Below, in pieces: positions 7,644 through 17,185 of a DNA stretch of 64,000 nt; within the stretch, counting starts at the first letter, position 1; each line of letters begins with the position of its first letter. The translations under genes were made by a program, and so were the position numbers. This DNA is from Clostridia bacterium. GTDB lineage: Bacteria > Bacillota > Clostridia > Oscillospirales > Acutalibacteraceae. The notes under the pieces are model-generated. The model was not told the origin of the DNA. It saw only the letters and a list, made by a program, of their open reading frames with translations, and searched no databases. The stretch is from the NCBI GenBank assembly GCA_017625095.1, contig JAGALQ010000024.1, positions 248,001-312,000 on the forward strand. Reading direction: 5' to 3'.

Positions 7644-8750
7644 TTACAAAAATATGTTTTTTAATATAGTCTTAACCTCTTCAATGCTTTCTTCTGCGCA
7701 ATTTATGTATCCTGCATAATTTTCGCAGCAAACAATTAAGTTATAACGTATTTCTTCAGACAAATTACCGTTTTTATCTTTTTCGTGTGTGATTAATTTA
7801 TAGGTATAACCTAAATAATTATTTACTTGTTCTTTTTCCGCTTCAGAAACATTTTTAAGCCACATTCCGATAAAATCTTCTGCGCTGTCATTATCTTTCA
7901 AACAGTAAATATCCATCACACAGTCATTTGACTTGTCAGCACTGATTCTTTCAACTACATTTTTGTACAAAGCTGCACCGGGAGTGTCATCATAAAATAC
8001 TCTGTATCCCTTTTCACCCAATACTTCAATTAATTCTTTCAGCTTATCATCAGCATTTTCATATTCGCTTTTATCCGGAATTAATTGAGCCTGTGTTGCA
8101 TAGGTTTGTGAGCCGTACGAATCTTCACGGTCTATAAGACGACCATCCTTGATCACTTTATCAGTAACAAACATATACATAAAAAACACTAAACCAGCCA
8201 GCCAAATACAAATAAAAGCATATGCAGGTATATTGGAAACTCTGAATACAAAGCGATTTTTATATTTTCCGCTTTTCCAATTTGCAGAATAATTGGCTAA
8301 CATCTGTGAATTATAATCGGTTATACCGCGGTTTTTAATTTTTTCAAGTATGTTTCTCTCTGCGAATTTATTATAAATTATTCCTGATAAAACCATTAAA
8401 GCAACAAACACGCCGCAGATTACACCAATAACATTCAAGAAATGATTTAAATAGGATATATCAGAAACATACCCTATAAAAGAAAGCATTCCGCCTATTG
8501 CAGACAATATCTTAAAGGGTGAAGGTAAATAAACTAACAGCATTGTTTTATACGGCGCAGGAGATGTATCAATAAGCCAATTTGATACGCTGCTCATTTT
8601 ATGACCTGCTTCTTTGAGCTGATAACTGAACACTTCATCCTCGTATTTCAGCGAAGAATGACAAGCCGCTTTCCATACCCATCTTGTGCTTAACTCGATA
8701 AAAAGCGACATAGCCATAAAATAAATTATTCTCAATAATTGGGTGGACAT
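7644..8750 (-). CDS. Hypothetical membrane protein
   Basis: 368 residues when started at the ATG at 8750, which follows GAGGTG; an in-frame TTG twelve bases earlier is less likely. The sequence shows an N-terminal hydrophobic stretch, a pair of helices near residues 75-125 (GGMLSFIGYVS, VFVALMVLSG), one near 180-200 (FICIWLAGLVFFMYMF), then a 165-residue soluble C-terminal part with charged helices (DKLKELIEVLGEKGYRVF). The layout suggests a cytoplasmic or external domain tethered by three or four helices. I recognise no family. It is convergent with the peptidase operon and downstream of the rhamnosidase on the same strand, 27 bases apart. Confidence 0.6.
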   Translation of the reverse strand: MSTQLLRIIYFMAMSLFIELSTRWVWKAACHSSLKYEDEVFSYQLKEAGHKMSSVSNWLIDTSPAPYKTMLLVYLPSPFKILSAIGGMLSFIGYVSDISYLNHFLNVIGVICGVFVALMVLSGIIYNKFAERNILEKIKNRGITDYNSQMLANYSANWKSGKYKNRFVFRVSNIPAYAFICIWLAGLVFFMYMFVTDKVIKDGRLIDREDSYGSQTYATQAQLIPDKSEYENADDKLKELIEVLGEKGYRVFYDDTPGAALYKNVVERISADKSNDCVMDIYCLKDNDSAEDFIGMWLKNVSEAEKEQVNNYLGYTYKLITHEKDKNGNLSEEIRYNLIVCCENYAGYINCAEESIEEVKTILKNIFL

Positions 8751-8777
8751 TTCACACCTCAAATCTTATACAAATCA

Positions 8778-11012
8778 TTAGATTGAAAATTTGTGCTGAC
8801 CGCCGTTGAGATTCGTTTTAAATTCACCGCAGACAAACGCAGCAGAAGAATTTTCGGGCAGTTCAATATCGAACCAAACGCTGTCGCCTTTTTTCTCATA
8901 AGAAACTGAAATTCTGCCCCTGACGGTTGTTATAAAGCCACTCGCTTTATTCAGACCTTCTACAAGGCAGGGCTTGATAACAATATGCTCAAAGCCTGCG
9001 CTGTCTGCGCGCTGAGTAATACCGAGCAAATAAGTGAACAGATAGCGTGTGAGCGCACCGAACATCGGGTGATTAAGTGAGCGTTCGGGCAGCCAATCCT
9101 CCCAGAGGGTTGTTGCGCCGTGCTCCATCATATAGCCGAATGACGGCAGCTTGCGTGAATTCATAAGGTCAAAAGCAACCTGTGCGTTGCTGCTTTCAAA
9201 AAGAATCCTCGGCAGGACATCAGTTGCGACAATGCCTGTATCAAAGCATTCTCTGTCCGCATACTTTTCAACTGTCATCTGCAACGTTTTTTCGTCGCCG
9301 AGACCTGCATCGAGAGCAAGACAGTTTGCGCCCTGAACATCGCCGCAGTAACAATGTGTCATCGGACTATAGTAAGCAACATCAACCATATCTGATGCTT
9401 TTTTGATAAGCTCGGGCAGATGTGAAACGCAGTCCTCTTTACCGATGAGTCGGGCAAGCTCGATAACCATTTTCATCTGCTTTATGAAAAGAACGGTATT
9501 GACGTAAGTTTCGGGAATAAGCACGCGGCTCTTTGTGTGCGGCTCAGGCTTATGAAGCTCCATAGGTGCACACCAATCGCCCAGACACCACTCGCTCTCT
9601 TCGCGGCATACAAGACCGTTTTCACTGCGACTTACCATATAATCAATATATTTGAGCATATTGGGAAGATACTGCTCAATAACACTTCTTTCACCAAAGG
9701 TTTTATAAAACACGTAGGGCACAACAACGATTGCGCCGCCCCACGCAGCAGGACCTCCGCCACCGCCGCAGAAGGGTGTTGTATGCTGAACGTGACCCGT
9801 TTCAACATCCTGACAGTCGGCAATATCGCCCATCCATTTAAGATAAAACTCCTTGCTGTCGGTCATAAGCATAACGGCTTCGGCACAGAGCTGTCCGTCA
9901 CCCGTATAACCGAGACGTTCAATATGCGGACAATCCGAAGGCACACCGCAATGCATATTATCAAGCTGTGTGCGAAGATAAGTTTTATAAAGCCAGTTGA
10001 GCACTTCACTGTCTGAATCAAAATCGCTTGTTACGGGACAGTCGGAATGAATAACGTTGACAGCTTCAATTCGTGCGTTGTTTGAAAGCTCAATATAACG
10101 AAATGCGTGCCAGCAGAAATGAGGATAATACGATTCCCCTGCAGAAGTATGTTTAAAAACTTCCTGCTGAAGCTTATCGCCGTCACCGCCGCTCGGATAG
10201 AAATCGAGCGTTGAATCAGCTTTGAGCGCATCGGCATAGCGCACGGTTACGGTTTCGCCGTTGTCAAACGGAGTTACAACAGCATAGCCTGTTATTCCTT
10301 CGCCGCAGTCATAGATGCTGTAATCACCGAAATCCTTAATTTTCGTTGCAGAAACGTTGCGGATTACTCTGTCGGGAGGACAGGTCTGAATCAAAAAATC
10401 GCAATCGGGTGCGGATGAGATATTGACCGCTGACCATGCTGAATCGTCATAACCTGCACAGCTGAAACCACTCTTAGAAAGCGAATAATCGTGCCTTTCA
10501 CCGCCGTAAATGTTGTTATAGGTAATTTCACTGTTTGTGCACTTAAGGCTGCCGTCGCTTAAAATTTCGGCTGTTGTGCCGCTATTATAAACTATATCAA
10601 TTTTATAGCATAGCTTCAGCTCACCGTAGCTTGTCCATGTCGGGTCACCGTCACCCTCATCATCAAGGTTATACCATCCGTTACCAAGCATTACACCGAG
10701 TGCATTTGCACCCTCTGCAAGATACGGCGTGATATCGTATCGCATTGCATAGGTGCGATAGCTCATAATATCCTGACGGATTTTATAATGTGCACTGAGA
10801 TCTCTGTAGCAATACTGAGAAAAAGCAGGCACGAGCAGGTCATCACTGACCTTTCTGCCGTTTATATAAAGTTCAAACATACCAAGACCGCAGATTGTGA
10901 CAGTTGCACTTTTCACATTCTCTGCGAAAAACTCCGAGCGGAAAAGAGGGGCGACAACGCTTTTATCGGCGCTTATCCATTGAGCACCGCCGAAAATATC
11001 GGAATGAGTCAT
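8778..11012 (-). CDS. GH78 alpha-L-rhamnosidase
   Basis: 744 residues with no signal peptide, so probably cytoplasmic. The N-terminal part carries the GH78 beta-sandwich block (ICGLGMFELYINGRKVSDD; MLGNGWYN). The (alpha/alpha)6 catalytic domain contains the conserved VPSDCPHIERLGYTGDGQ region, where Glu365 is the probable acid, and TTLWEDWLPE, where Glu638 is the probable base, followed by SLNHPMFGALTRYL. The enzyme releases terminal L-rhamnose from plant glycosides or pectin-type glycans. AGGAGG precedes the ATG. It follows an aldose epimerase and a class II aldolase on the same strand, consistent with a rhamnose pathway. Its closeness to typical length supports an intact gene. Confidence 0.92.
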   Translation of the reverse strand: MTHSDIFGGAQWISADKSVVAPLFRSEFFAENVKSATVTICGLGMFELYINGRKVSDDLLVPAFSQYCYRDLSAHYKIRQDIMSYRTYAMRYDITPYLAEGANALGVMLGNGWYNLDDEGDGDPTWTSYGELKLCYKIDIVYNSGTTAEILSDGSLKCTNSEITYNNIYGGERHDYSLSKSGFSCAGYDDSAWSAVNISSAPDCDFLIQTCPPDRVIRNVSATKIKDFGDYSIYDCGEGITGYAVVTPFDNGETVTVRYADALKADSTLDFYPSGGDGDKLQQEVFKHTSAGESYYPHFCWHAFRYIELSNNARIEAVNVIHSDCPVTSDFDSDSEVLNWLYKTYLRTQLDNMHCGVPSDCPHIERLGYTGDGQLCAEAVMLMTDSKEFYLKWMGDIADCQDVETGHVQHTTPFCGGGGGPAAWGGAIVVVPYVFYKTFGERSVIEQYLPNMLKYIDYMVSRSENGLVCREESEWCLGDWCAPMELHKPEPHTKSRVLIPETYVNTVLFIKQMKMVIELARLIGKEDCVSHLPELIKKASDMVDVAYYSPMTHCYCGDVQGANCLALDAGLGDEKTLQMTVEKYADRECFDTGIVATDVLPRILFESSNAQVAFDLMNSRKLPSFGYMMEHGATTLWEDWLPERSLNHPMFGALTRYLFTYLLGITQRADSAGFEHIVIKPCLVEGLNKASGFITTVRGRISVSYEKKGDSVWFDIELPENSSAAFVCGEFKTNLNGGQHKFSI

Positions 11013-11030
11013 AACAAAATCCTCCTAAAG

Positions 11031-11058
11031 AAAAAAAGCCGCGGACATACCACGGCTG
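11031..11058 (-). terminator. Hairpin after the epimerase gene
   Basis: Stem AGCCGCGG/CCACGGCT (11037-11044 and 11050-11057, one G-T type pair) followed on the minus strand by seven Ts. It lies between the epimerase stop and the rhamnosidase ribosome site, so it should reduce read-through into the rhamnosidase. Confidence 0.7.
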
Positions 11059-11065
11059 TATTGTT

Positions 11066-11923
11066 TTATTCAAGCTCTGCAATCCAGACAAGGTCAAAGC
11101 TGTCTTCAGGTTCGAGTGACTGAATGCCGCGTTTTTGTGAAACATCCTCATATCTGATTCTGTCATCGTTTACACCGTACCAGGGCTCGATGCAAACATA
11201 AGGTGCGTTCGGCTTTGCCCATATGCCGAGGAAGGGTGCATCGCCGAAATCAAAACGGACGGTGCGTGAGTGATTATCACTTTTAAGTGTGACGACGTTT
11301 GAGTTAAGGTCCGAGAAGATAAGCGCATCCTCTGCAAAGAGATCGGGTGTAAGACGCAGGCGTCTGCCCTCTTCAAGCTCAACATCAAACTTTGTGCCGA
11401 TGATTATATTTTCTTTATCTATCTTCTCAACCTGTGCGCCCTCTTCACTCTCTTCAAACTCGAGGTAGTCGCCTATCTCACAGTTGAAGCCCGGATGTGC
11501 ACCGAGCGAGAAATACATCTTCTTATCATCAAGGTTTGTTACGGTATGAGTAACCTTGATTGCTCTGCCGACAAGCTCAAAACAAACCGCAAGCTCAAAA
11601 GCAAACGGGAACATCGCGAGCGTATCCTCGTTTGAACGGAGGATAAACACAGCTCTTGCACCCTCAACATCAGCCGCTTCAAAAAGCATCTTACGTGCAA
11701 AACCGTGCTTGGCAAGCGGATATTCTGCACCTTCATAGCGGAACTTATCCTCATAAAGCTGACCTATAACAGGGAAAAGCACGGGTGCCTGACCGTACCA
11801 GACATCAGGATTACCCTGCCAGAGATATTCGCAGCCGTCATCCTTTGTTATAAGAGAGTGAAGCTGTGCACCCATATCATCAATCTGAGCAATGAGATAT
11901 TCGTTTTCAATACTGTAATACAT
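11066..11923 (-). CDS. Aldose 1-epimerase-family protein (LacX type)
   Basis: 285 residues of the galactose mutarotase-like superfamily, LacX branch. Visible landmarks are the N-terminal GAQLHSLITKDDGCEYLWQG block, the histidine in AKHGFAR near residue 73, the second histidine in LGAHPGFNC near 154, and a C-terminal YVCIEPWYGVND with the conserved Glu-Pro-Trp. Such enzymes interconvert alpha and beta anomers of hexoses before catabolism. AGGAGAA precedes the ATG. It lies between the class II aldolase (26 bases upstream) and the rhamnosidase, so a role in processing sugars released by the latter is likely. The preferred sugar is not determinable. Confidence 0.88.
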   Translation of the reverse strand: MYYSIENEYLIAQIDDMGAQLHSLITKDDGCEYLWQGNPDVWYGQAPVLFPVIGQLYEDKFRYEGAEYPLAKHGFARKMLFEAADVEGARAVFILRSNEDTLAMFPFAFELAVCFELVGRAIKVTHTVTNLDDKKMYFSLGAHPGFNCEIGDYLEFEESEEGAQVEKIDKENIIIGTKFDVELEEGRRLRLTPDLFAEDALIFSDLNSNVVTLKSDNHSRTVRFDFGDAPFLGIWAKPNAPYVCIEPWYGVNDDRIRYEDVSQKRGIQSLEPEDSFDLVWIAELE

Positions 11924-11949
11924 CGAACAATTCTCCTAATATCAATATT

Positions 11950-13056
11950 TTATGCGTTCTGTTTTTGTCTGTATGATTCAACTTCCCAGTTTGTGATGAA
12001 GTCGGAAAGCTCATCTGTCATATGAAGAGGACCGCCGAATGATTCGGAATATGTTGCGACTTTGAGAGCATCGTTGAAAAGTGTTGCCGCTGTTTCGCTA
12101 CCCTTGGGTGTGAGATCAACGGCAAAGAAGCCGCAGCCGTTGATGATGATAATTTTGGGCATATAGCCGTGCTCATCAACGTATTCGTTCACAGCACCTC
12201 TGATACAAGCCTGACAGAAGCCGTAAACAGGCTCTGCCTTGCAATAAACGATGTGATCGGGAGTAAAAGGCTTCATAACAGCCTTTGCAGTTTCGGGACT
12301 CTCAGCAAAGCGGATTGCCTCAGCACTCGGCTCGTATGTGATAACGGCATCGTCACCGTAAAGCTCATAAATAACATCAAAGCATTTCTGCGCTTTTTCG
12401 CCGTCATAATCGCCGCTGTCAAAATCAGGCTCACGGACAACAGCCGCATTGAGCTTTGACATAACAGCCGCCAGCTTTTCACCTATTTCTTCAACGGTAT
12501 CGGCAGCAAGAAAAATACCGTGATTCTGAAGAAGAAGCATATCTGCATCCTTACCTGTCTGTGCTTTATATGCGTTCATCTTATCGTAGCAGATTTTAGA
12601 GAGTGTGTAGCCGGGCTTGCAGGATTCGATCCATACAAAGCCGTCACCGAAAAGCTCTTCTGCTGCTTCTTTACCGTTAACCGAGCAGGTAAGACCGTTG
12701 ACAAGTGCGGGATGAACGTGGAAAACAAATCTGTGAGGAAAGAGGCTGTGAAGCAGAGTTTCAACGCTGGGACGTTTGTTTTCTTCACCGGGCATTTTAG
12801 CTGCTGTAAGATCAGCAAGAGCCTGAGCTTCACGCGCATCATCGTCCGAAGGATATTCCTTTGTAAAAATGTCGGCAAGTGCTGCCCTGCTCATTTTGAC
12901 AAAACCTTCGTCTGTAATGGTTGCAAGCTGTGTGCCCGAACCCTTGATATACATAACATCGCCGTCCTTGGCAGAGGTGTTACCGCCGCCTGCAAGAACA
13001 AGCTCCTCGTTTGAACCGTAGATATTTGAGAGAGAAACCAACTCATTGAGTACCAT
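11950..13056 (-). CDS. Class II aldolase/adducin-family protein, rhamnulose-1-phosphate aldolase-like
   Basis: 368 residues. The class II aldolase fold is indicated by GGGNTSAKDGDVMYIKGSG (about 23-41), the zinc-binding HVHPALVNG near 112-120 and LLLQNHGIFLAAD near 168. The sequence resembles the aldolase half of the two-domain RhaD/YuxG aldolase-dehydrogenase, but the C-terminal short-chain dehydrogenase half is absent; instead there is a second alpha/beta region ending with a GGPLHMTDEL motif. The likely reaction is cleavage of a ketose 1-phosphate such as L-rhamnulose 1-phosphate into dihydroxyacetone phosphate and lactaldehyde. No rhamnose isomerase or rhamnulokinase lies in the window. 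AAAGGTGA precedes the ATG. Confidence 0.8.
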   Translation of the reverse strand: MVLNELVSLSNIYGSNEELVLAGGGNTSAKDGDVMYIKGSGTQLATITDEGFVKMSRAALADIFTKEYPSDDDAREAQALADLTAAKMPGEENKRPSVETLLHSLFPHRFVFHVHPALVNGLTCSVNGKEAAEELFGDGFVWIESCKPGYTLSKICYDKMNAYKAQTGKDADMLLLQNHGIFLAADTVEEIGEKLAAVMSKLNAAVVREPDFDSGDYDGEKAQKCFDVIYELYGDDAVITYEPSAEAIRFAESPETAKAVMKPFTPDHIVYCKAEPVYGFCQACIRGAVNEYVDEHGYMPKIIIINGCGFFAVDLTPKGSETAATLFNDALKVATYSESFGGPLHMTDELSDFITNWEVESYRQKQNA

Positions 13057-13167
13057 AATATATTCACCTTTACTGATAATAATTATATCAATGATAAACT
13101 AAATCAAAACAAATTGCAAGGGTATTTGTGACAGCTGAAAAATTTTTCGCAGAATGTAGAAAAATAC

Positions 13168-13222
13168 TTGACAATTATTGTGCAAAAGGTTATAATCGAA
13201 ACAGTTATCGAACATTTGTACT
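13168..13222 (+). promoter_or_regulatory. recA promoter with a LexA-like SOS box
   Basis: A consensus sigma-A promoter: TTGACA (13168-13173), 17 bases, TATAAT (13191-13196). Just downstream, CGAACATTTGTACT (13209-13222) matches the Gram-positive LexA site CGAAC-N4-GTTCG in its left half and partly in its right half, overlapping the expected transcription start. The promoter is strong; the LexA site is probable. Confidence 0.75.
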
Positions 13223-13244
13223 ATACCTTTCGGAGGATAAAGAT

Positions 13245-14387
13245 ATGGCAGAGAAAACAACAGTCAGAATTGCAGACAAGAACAGCGCACTCGAAACAGT
13301 TCTCAAGCAGATTGAAAAAAGCTACGGCAAAGGTGCTATTATGCGCCTTGGTCAGAACTGCGGTCTCAACGTTGAGGCTATCTCAACAGGTTCTCTTACA
13401 CTCGACAATGCAACAGGCATCGGCGGTCTCCCCCGCGGCAGAATTGTCGAGATTTACGGTCCCGAATCTTCAGGTAAAACCACACTCGCTCTCCACGTTG
13501 TGGCAGAAGCACAGAAGGCCGGCGGCGAGGCAGCTTTCATTGATGCGGAGCACGCACTTGACCCCGTATACGCTTCTCATCTCGGCGTAGATATTGACTC
13601 GCTTCTCGTTTCACAGCCCGACAACGGCGAACAGGCACTTGAAATCACAGAGGCACTTGTCCGTTCAGGCGCACTTGACGTTGTTGTTGTCGACTCTGTT
13701 GCCGCTCTTGTTCCCCGTGCCGAAATTGACGGTGAAATGGGCGATTCACACGTAGGTCTTCACGCAAGACTTATGTCCCAGGCTCTGCGTAAGCTTGCAG
13801 GCGCAATTTCAAAATCAAACACAATCCTTATTTTCATAAATCAGCTTCGTGAGAAGGTCGGCGTTATGTACGGCAACCCCGAAGTTACAACAGGCGGACG
13901 CGCACTCAAGTACTACGCTTCAATGAGAATTGACGTTCGTAAGGTTGAGCAGCTCAAAGGTACAGGCGGCGAATTTATCGGCTCACGCACAAAGGCAAAG
14001 ATTGTCAAGAACAAGGTTGCTCCCCCCTTCAAGACCGCTGAATTTGATATTATGTTCGGCAAAGGTATCGCCATTGAGGGTGAGATTCTTGATCTTGCCG
14101 TTCAGTACGATATTGTTCACAAGAGCGGTGCATGGTTCTCCTATAATGACGAGCGTCTCGGTCAGGGCCGTGACAACGTAAGAGAGCTGTTCAGGACAAA
14201 CAAGGCTCTTCGTGAAGAAATCGAAGCTAAGGTCAGAGCCAGATTCTCGGAAAAGACAGACATCAGAGATGAATCAGCTGACGAGGAAACCGAGCTTCCT
14301 CCTGCTCCCGCACCTGTTGTTGCACCTCCCGCTCCCAAGAGCAAGCTCAAAGCTAACCTCGATATCGCAGTGGATGACGACGAATAA
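13245..14387 (+). CDS. recA: Recombinase RecA
   Basis: 380 residues from the ATG at 13245, chosen because CGGAGGATAAAG lies just before it; the frame is open upstream by chance for 39 codons but crosses the promoter. The protein carries the Walker [10 protein letters not shown] at 72-80, Walker [11 protein letters not shown], the loop region [24 protein letters not shown] and [14 protein letters not shown]. RecA forms ATP-dependent filaments on single-stranded DNA, catalyses strand exchange and triggers LexA self-cleavage. The C-terminal tail is acidic and has an unusual Pro-Ala stretch ([14 protein letters not shown]). It is followed by recX two bases after its stop. Confidence 0.98.
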   Translation: MAEKTTVRIADKNSALETVLKQIEKSYGKGAIMRLGQNCGLNVEAISTGSLTLDNATGIGGLPRGRIVEIYGPESSGKTTLALHVVAEAQKAGGEAAFIDAEHALDPVYASHLGVDIDSLLVSQPDNGEQALEITEALVRSGALDVVVVDSVAALVPRAEIDGEMGDSHVGLHARLMSQALRKLAGAISKSNTILIFINQLREKVGVMYGNPEVTTGGRALKYYASMRIDVRKVEQLKGTGGEFIGSRTKAKIVKNKVAPPFKTAEFDIMFGKGIAIEGEILDLAVQYDIVHKSGAWFSYNDERLGQGRDNVRELFRTNKALREEIEAKVRARFSEKTDIRDESADEETELPPAPAPVVAPPAPKSKLKANLDIAVDDDE

Positions 14388-14389
14388 TT

Positions 14390-15010
14390 ATGATAATCAC
14401 AGCACAAAAAGGCAAAGCAAATAAGATACATATCAGCATCGACGGTGAGTACAGGCTCACCGTTGATGCTGATTTCTGGTTTTCAAGCGGTTATGTTTCG
14501 GGCGATGAAATAGACGAAGACCAGTACAAAGTGCTTGCGGACAGAATCGCCAAACGGCGCTGTTTTAACCGTGCTCTCAACATTCTCTCCCGCCGTGACC
14601 ACTGCGAAAAAGAGCTGTTCAATAAGCTCAGGCGCACCGACGGTGACGAAGCGGCGGCTCACGCGGTTGAAAGAGTTATTTCACTCGGTTATATCAACGA
14701 CGAGCGATACGCACAAAACCTTGCAGAAGAGCTCGGCTCACGAAAAGGATACGGACTTCGTGCAATCCGCAGCGAGCTTATAAAACGCGGAATTGACCGT
14801 GAAACGGCTGACAACACAATTAATACATTAACACTTGACGAAAGTGATAATATTAGAGTATTATTAGAAAGTAAGTTTTCACGCAAGCTCAATACGGAAA
14901 AAGGCAGAAAACAGGTGTTTTCCGCTTTGATGCGCCTTGGTTACAGCTATTCCGATATACGAAGCGCTCTGAGCGAATACAATGATTTTGATGAGGATTA
15001 CGACATATGA
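14390..15010 (+). CDS. recX: Regulatory protein RecX
   Basis: 206 residues. The central and C-terminal parts show the three-helix RecX repeats: ALNILSRRDHCEKELFNKL, VISLGYINDERYAQNLAEE and a third ending GYSYSDIRSAL. RecX binds and modulates RecA filaments. The position directly after recA, separated by two bases, is the classical arrangement. The reading frame overlaps rimO by four bases (ATGA). The N-terminal 45 residues form a beta-rich extension (IHISIDGEYRLTV) typical of Firmicute RecX proteins. A cytoplasmic protein regulated with recA by the same promoter. Confidence 0.94.
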   Translation: MIITAQKGKANKIHISIDGEYRLTVDADFWFSSGYVSGDEIDEDQYKVLADRIAKRRCFNRALNILSRRDHCEKELFNKLRRTDGDEAAAHAVERVISLGYINDERYAQNLAEELGSRKGYGLRAIRSELIKRGIDRETADNTINTLTLDESDNIRVLLESKFSRKLNTEKGRKQVFSALMRLGYSYSDIRSALSEYNDFDEDYDI

Positions 15011-16329
15011 GCACGATTGGTTTCATTTCACTCGGTTGCCCCAAAAACCAGATAGACGGTGAATGTCTGCTTGCACTCCTTGATGCAAACGGATTTGAAA
15101 TTGCCGACCCGTATGACGGGGTTGACGCGGTTATAATCAACACCTGCGGCTTTATCGAATCGGCAAAGAAAGAGGCAATTGAAAGCATACTCGATATGTC
15201 TCAGCTCAAAGAAGAAGGCATTGTTGGCAAGATAATTGTAACAGGCTGTCTTGCAGAGAGATACAAGGATGAAATTCTCAGCGAAATGCCCGAGGTTGAC
15301 GCTGTTATAGGTATCGGTGCCAATGCTGATATTGCATATGTATGCCGCAAGGTTATCGAAGGCGAACGTATCGGCTGCTTCCCCGCTAAAGAAAATATGC
15401 CGCTCAGCGGTGAGCGTGTGCTCACAACACCCGAATATTATGCATATCTTAAAATTGCAGACGGTTGCAACAACTTCTGCACATACTGCGCTATCCCCTC
15501 AATTCGCGGCAGATACCGCAGCCGTGAGATGGACGACATAATTGAAGAAGCAAAGAGCCTTGCCGAAAAAGGTGTAAAAGAGCTTATTGTTGTAGCGCAG
15601 GATACTACGCTGTACGGTAAGGATTTATACGGCAAGCTTATGCTGCCCGAGCTTCTTGCAAAGCTCAACGAAATTGACGGTATTCACTGGATAAGAATGC
15701 TTTACTGCTACCCCGATGAATTCACCGACGAGCTTATTGAAGCAATGGCAACACTGCCGAAAGTGCTTCACTATGTTGACCTTCCGCTTCAGCATGCAGA
15801 TGACGAAGTGCTCAGACGTATGAACCGCAGAGGCACGCAGCAGCAGGTAAAAGAGCTTATTGCAAAGCTCAGAGAAAGAATGCCAGACATCATTATCCGC
15901 ACAACATTTATTACAGGTTTTCCCGGTGAAAGCGAAGATGCATTCGAAAACCTTGCGCTTTTTGTCAACGAAACAGAATTTGACCATCTCGGCTGCTTTG
16001 CATACTCTGCTGAAGAAGGTACACCTGCGGCAGAATTTGAAGATCAGCTTGACGAGCGCACAAAGCTTGACAGACAGGATATAATAATGAGAGACCAGTA
16101 TGATATTGTAGCTGACAAGCACGATCGCCTTATCGGTAAAAAGGTTGAGGTTATTGTCGAGGGCTACGATGCTTACACCGACAGCTATACAGGCAGAACA
16201 TATATGGATGCACCCGAAATCGACTGCTGCATAAAATTCACAAGCAGCGACGATTACGGCGAAGGCGATTTCTGCACGGTAACAATTATAAACACAGATG
16301 AGTATGACCTCATCGGAGAGGCTGAATAA
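15007..16329 (+). CDS. rimO: Ribosomal protein uS12 methylthiotransferase RimO
   Basis: 440 residues of the radical-SAM methylthiotransferase family. The N-terminal domain has Cys11 (SLGCPKNQ), Cys47 (NTCGF) and Cys81 (TGCLAERY) for the auxiliary iron-sulfur cluster; the radical-SAM cluster is held by Cys154, Cys158 and Cys161 (GCNNFCTYCAIP). A TRAM domain closes the protein (VEVIVEGYDA...). SLGCPKNQIDGE and DLPLQHADD distinguish RimO from MiaB. The enzyme thiomethylates Asp89 of ribosomal protein S12. It overlaps recX by four bases and abuts pgsA, so it belongs to the recA transcript. Confidence 0.96.
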   Translation: MSTIGFISLGCPKNQIDGECLLALLDANGFEIADPYDGVDAVIINTCGFIESAKKEAIESILDMSQLKEEGIVGKIIVTGCLAERYKDEILSEMPEVDAVIGIGANADIAYVCRKVIEGERIGCFPAKENMPLSGERVLTTPEYYAYLKIADGCNNFCTYCAIPSIRGRYRSREMDDIIEEAKSLAEKGVKELIVVAQDTTLYGKDLYGKLMLPELLAKLNEIDGIHWIRMLYCYPDEFTDELIEAMATLPKVLHYVDLPLQHADDEVLRRMNRRGTQQQVKELIAKLRERMPDIIIRTTFITGFPGESEDAFENLALFVNETEFDHLGCFAYSAEEGTPAAEFEDQLDERTKLDRQDIIMRDQYDIVADKHDRLIGKKVEVIVEGYDAYTDSYTGRTYMDAPEIDCCIKFTSSDDYGEGDFCTVTIINTDEYDLIGEAE

Positions 16330-16890
16330 ATGAACACACCTAACAAATTGACAATTGCACGCGTTATAATAACACCGTTTTTTATGTTTGCAATTCTCAG
16401 CTCAATCCCCCACCGATTTATTATTGCCGCACTGATTTTTTCAATTGCCGCAATAACCGATGCACTTGACGGCAAGCTTGCAAGAAAAAACAATCAGATA
16501 ACGACATTCGGCAAGTTCTTGGATCCGGTTGCCGACAAGATGCTGACTACTGCTGCTCTGCTTGCTTTCATACAGCTTGACATCTGCAGTGCGTGGTCGG
16601 TATTCATAATACTCACGAGAGAATTTATTATCACCTCAATGAGACTTATTTCCGCAGCACAGAATATTGTTGTACCTGCAAACATATGGGGCAAAATCAA
16701 AACAGCATCACAGATGGCATTTACAATTATTATCCTTCTCTGGGGTGAGCTTGTAGATACATGGGGCTTTCTCAGAAACGATTTCCATACGGTTACGAAT
16801 ATTATGATATGGATCACAGCAGTGCTTGCCGCTGTTTCGGGAATCATTTACCTTATTCAAGCAAAAAAAACAATTGACTTTTCAAAATAA
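16330..16890 (+). CDS. pgsA: CDP-diacylglycerol--glycerol-3-phosphate 3-phosphatidyltransferase
   Basis: 186 residues, integral membrane. The CDP-alcohol phosphotransferase signature D-x2-D-G-x2-A-R-x8-G-x3-D-x3-D is complete at Asp44 to Asp69 (TDALDGKLAR...GKFLDPVADK). Five to six hydrophobic helices follow. The enzyme makes phosphatidylglycerol phosphate, the first committed step of phosphatidylglycerol and cardiolipin synthesis. The start ATG directly follows the rimO stop codon (TAAATG). Coupling of pgsA to recA/rimO is common in Clostridia. The last codons overlap the promoter of the T-box transcript. Confidence 0.94.
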   Translation: MNTPNKLTIARVIITPFFMFAILSSIPHRFIIAALIFSIAAITDALDGKLARKNNQITTFGKFLDPVADKMLTTAALLAFIQLDICSAWSVFIILTREFIITSMRLISAAQNIVVPANIWGKIKTASQMAFTIIILLWGELVDTWGFLRNDFHTVTNIMIWITAVLAAVSGIIYLIQAKKTIDFSK

Positions 16891-16902
16891 ATTGAATATA
16901 AT
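16874..16902 (+). promoter_or_regulatory. Promoter of the cysE-cysS T-box transcript
   Basis: TTGACT (16874-16879) and TATAAT (16897-16902) with 17-base spacing. The -35 element lies inside the final codons of pgsA; transcription would start near 16909, just ahead of the T-box leader. Confidence 0.65.
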
Positions 16903-16920
16903 TGACTAAAATATAATTAA

Positions 16921-17166
16921 ATGCGTTGAATGGGACCAGTAACCAACGCACAAAGCTCATCACAGAGAAGTGTACATTTTGCTGTAAGTACACTGTTGAG
17001 TTGCAAGGCGAATGCACCCACGAGCAGACGGGAGGAAATAACAGTATTCCCGTACGGCAGGCACCGTTATCAGCCCGAGGCTTTATTGAGCCTTACCGAG
17101 TATAATGTCGGAGTGGAACCGCGAACCAAATCGCCTCCGTCACCTTTTGGGGTGACGGAGTTTTTT
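16921..17166 (+). promoter_or_regulatory. T-box riboswitch, cysteine specific
   Basis: The leader begins with a Stem I element (GAATGGGACCAGTAAC at 16928-16943) and contains the T-box core GGAGTGGAACCGCG (17110-17123). A likely specifier codon TGC (Cys) stands at 17013-17015, flanked by GAA and ACC. The base after TGG in the core is A, which pairs with the U73 discriminator of tRNA-Cys. The core is followed by a terminator hairpin, CTCCGTCACC/GGGTGACGGAG, and six Ts (17135-17166). Uncharged tRNA-Cys should prevent termination and switch on the serine acetyltransferase and cysteinyl-tRNA synthetase genes. The exact Stem I pairing was not folded. Confidence 0.9.
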
Positions 17167-17185
17167 ATTTATCGAGGTGATATAT

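Noticed and set aside
13128-13244. In-frame upstream extension of recA by 39 codons
   Set aside because: It runs through a consensus promoter and the SOS box and has no ribosome site; the ATG at 13245 has a good one and gives the standard RecA N-terminus.
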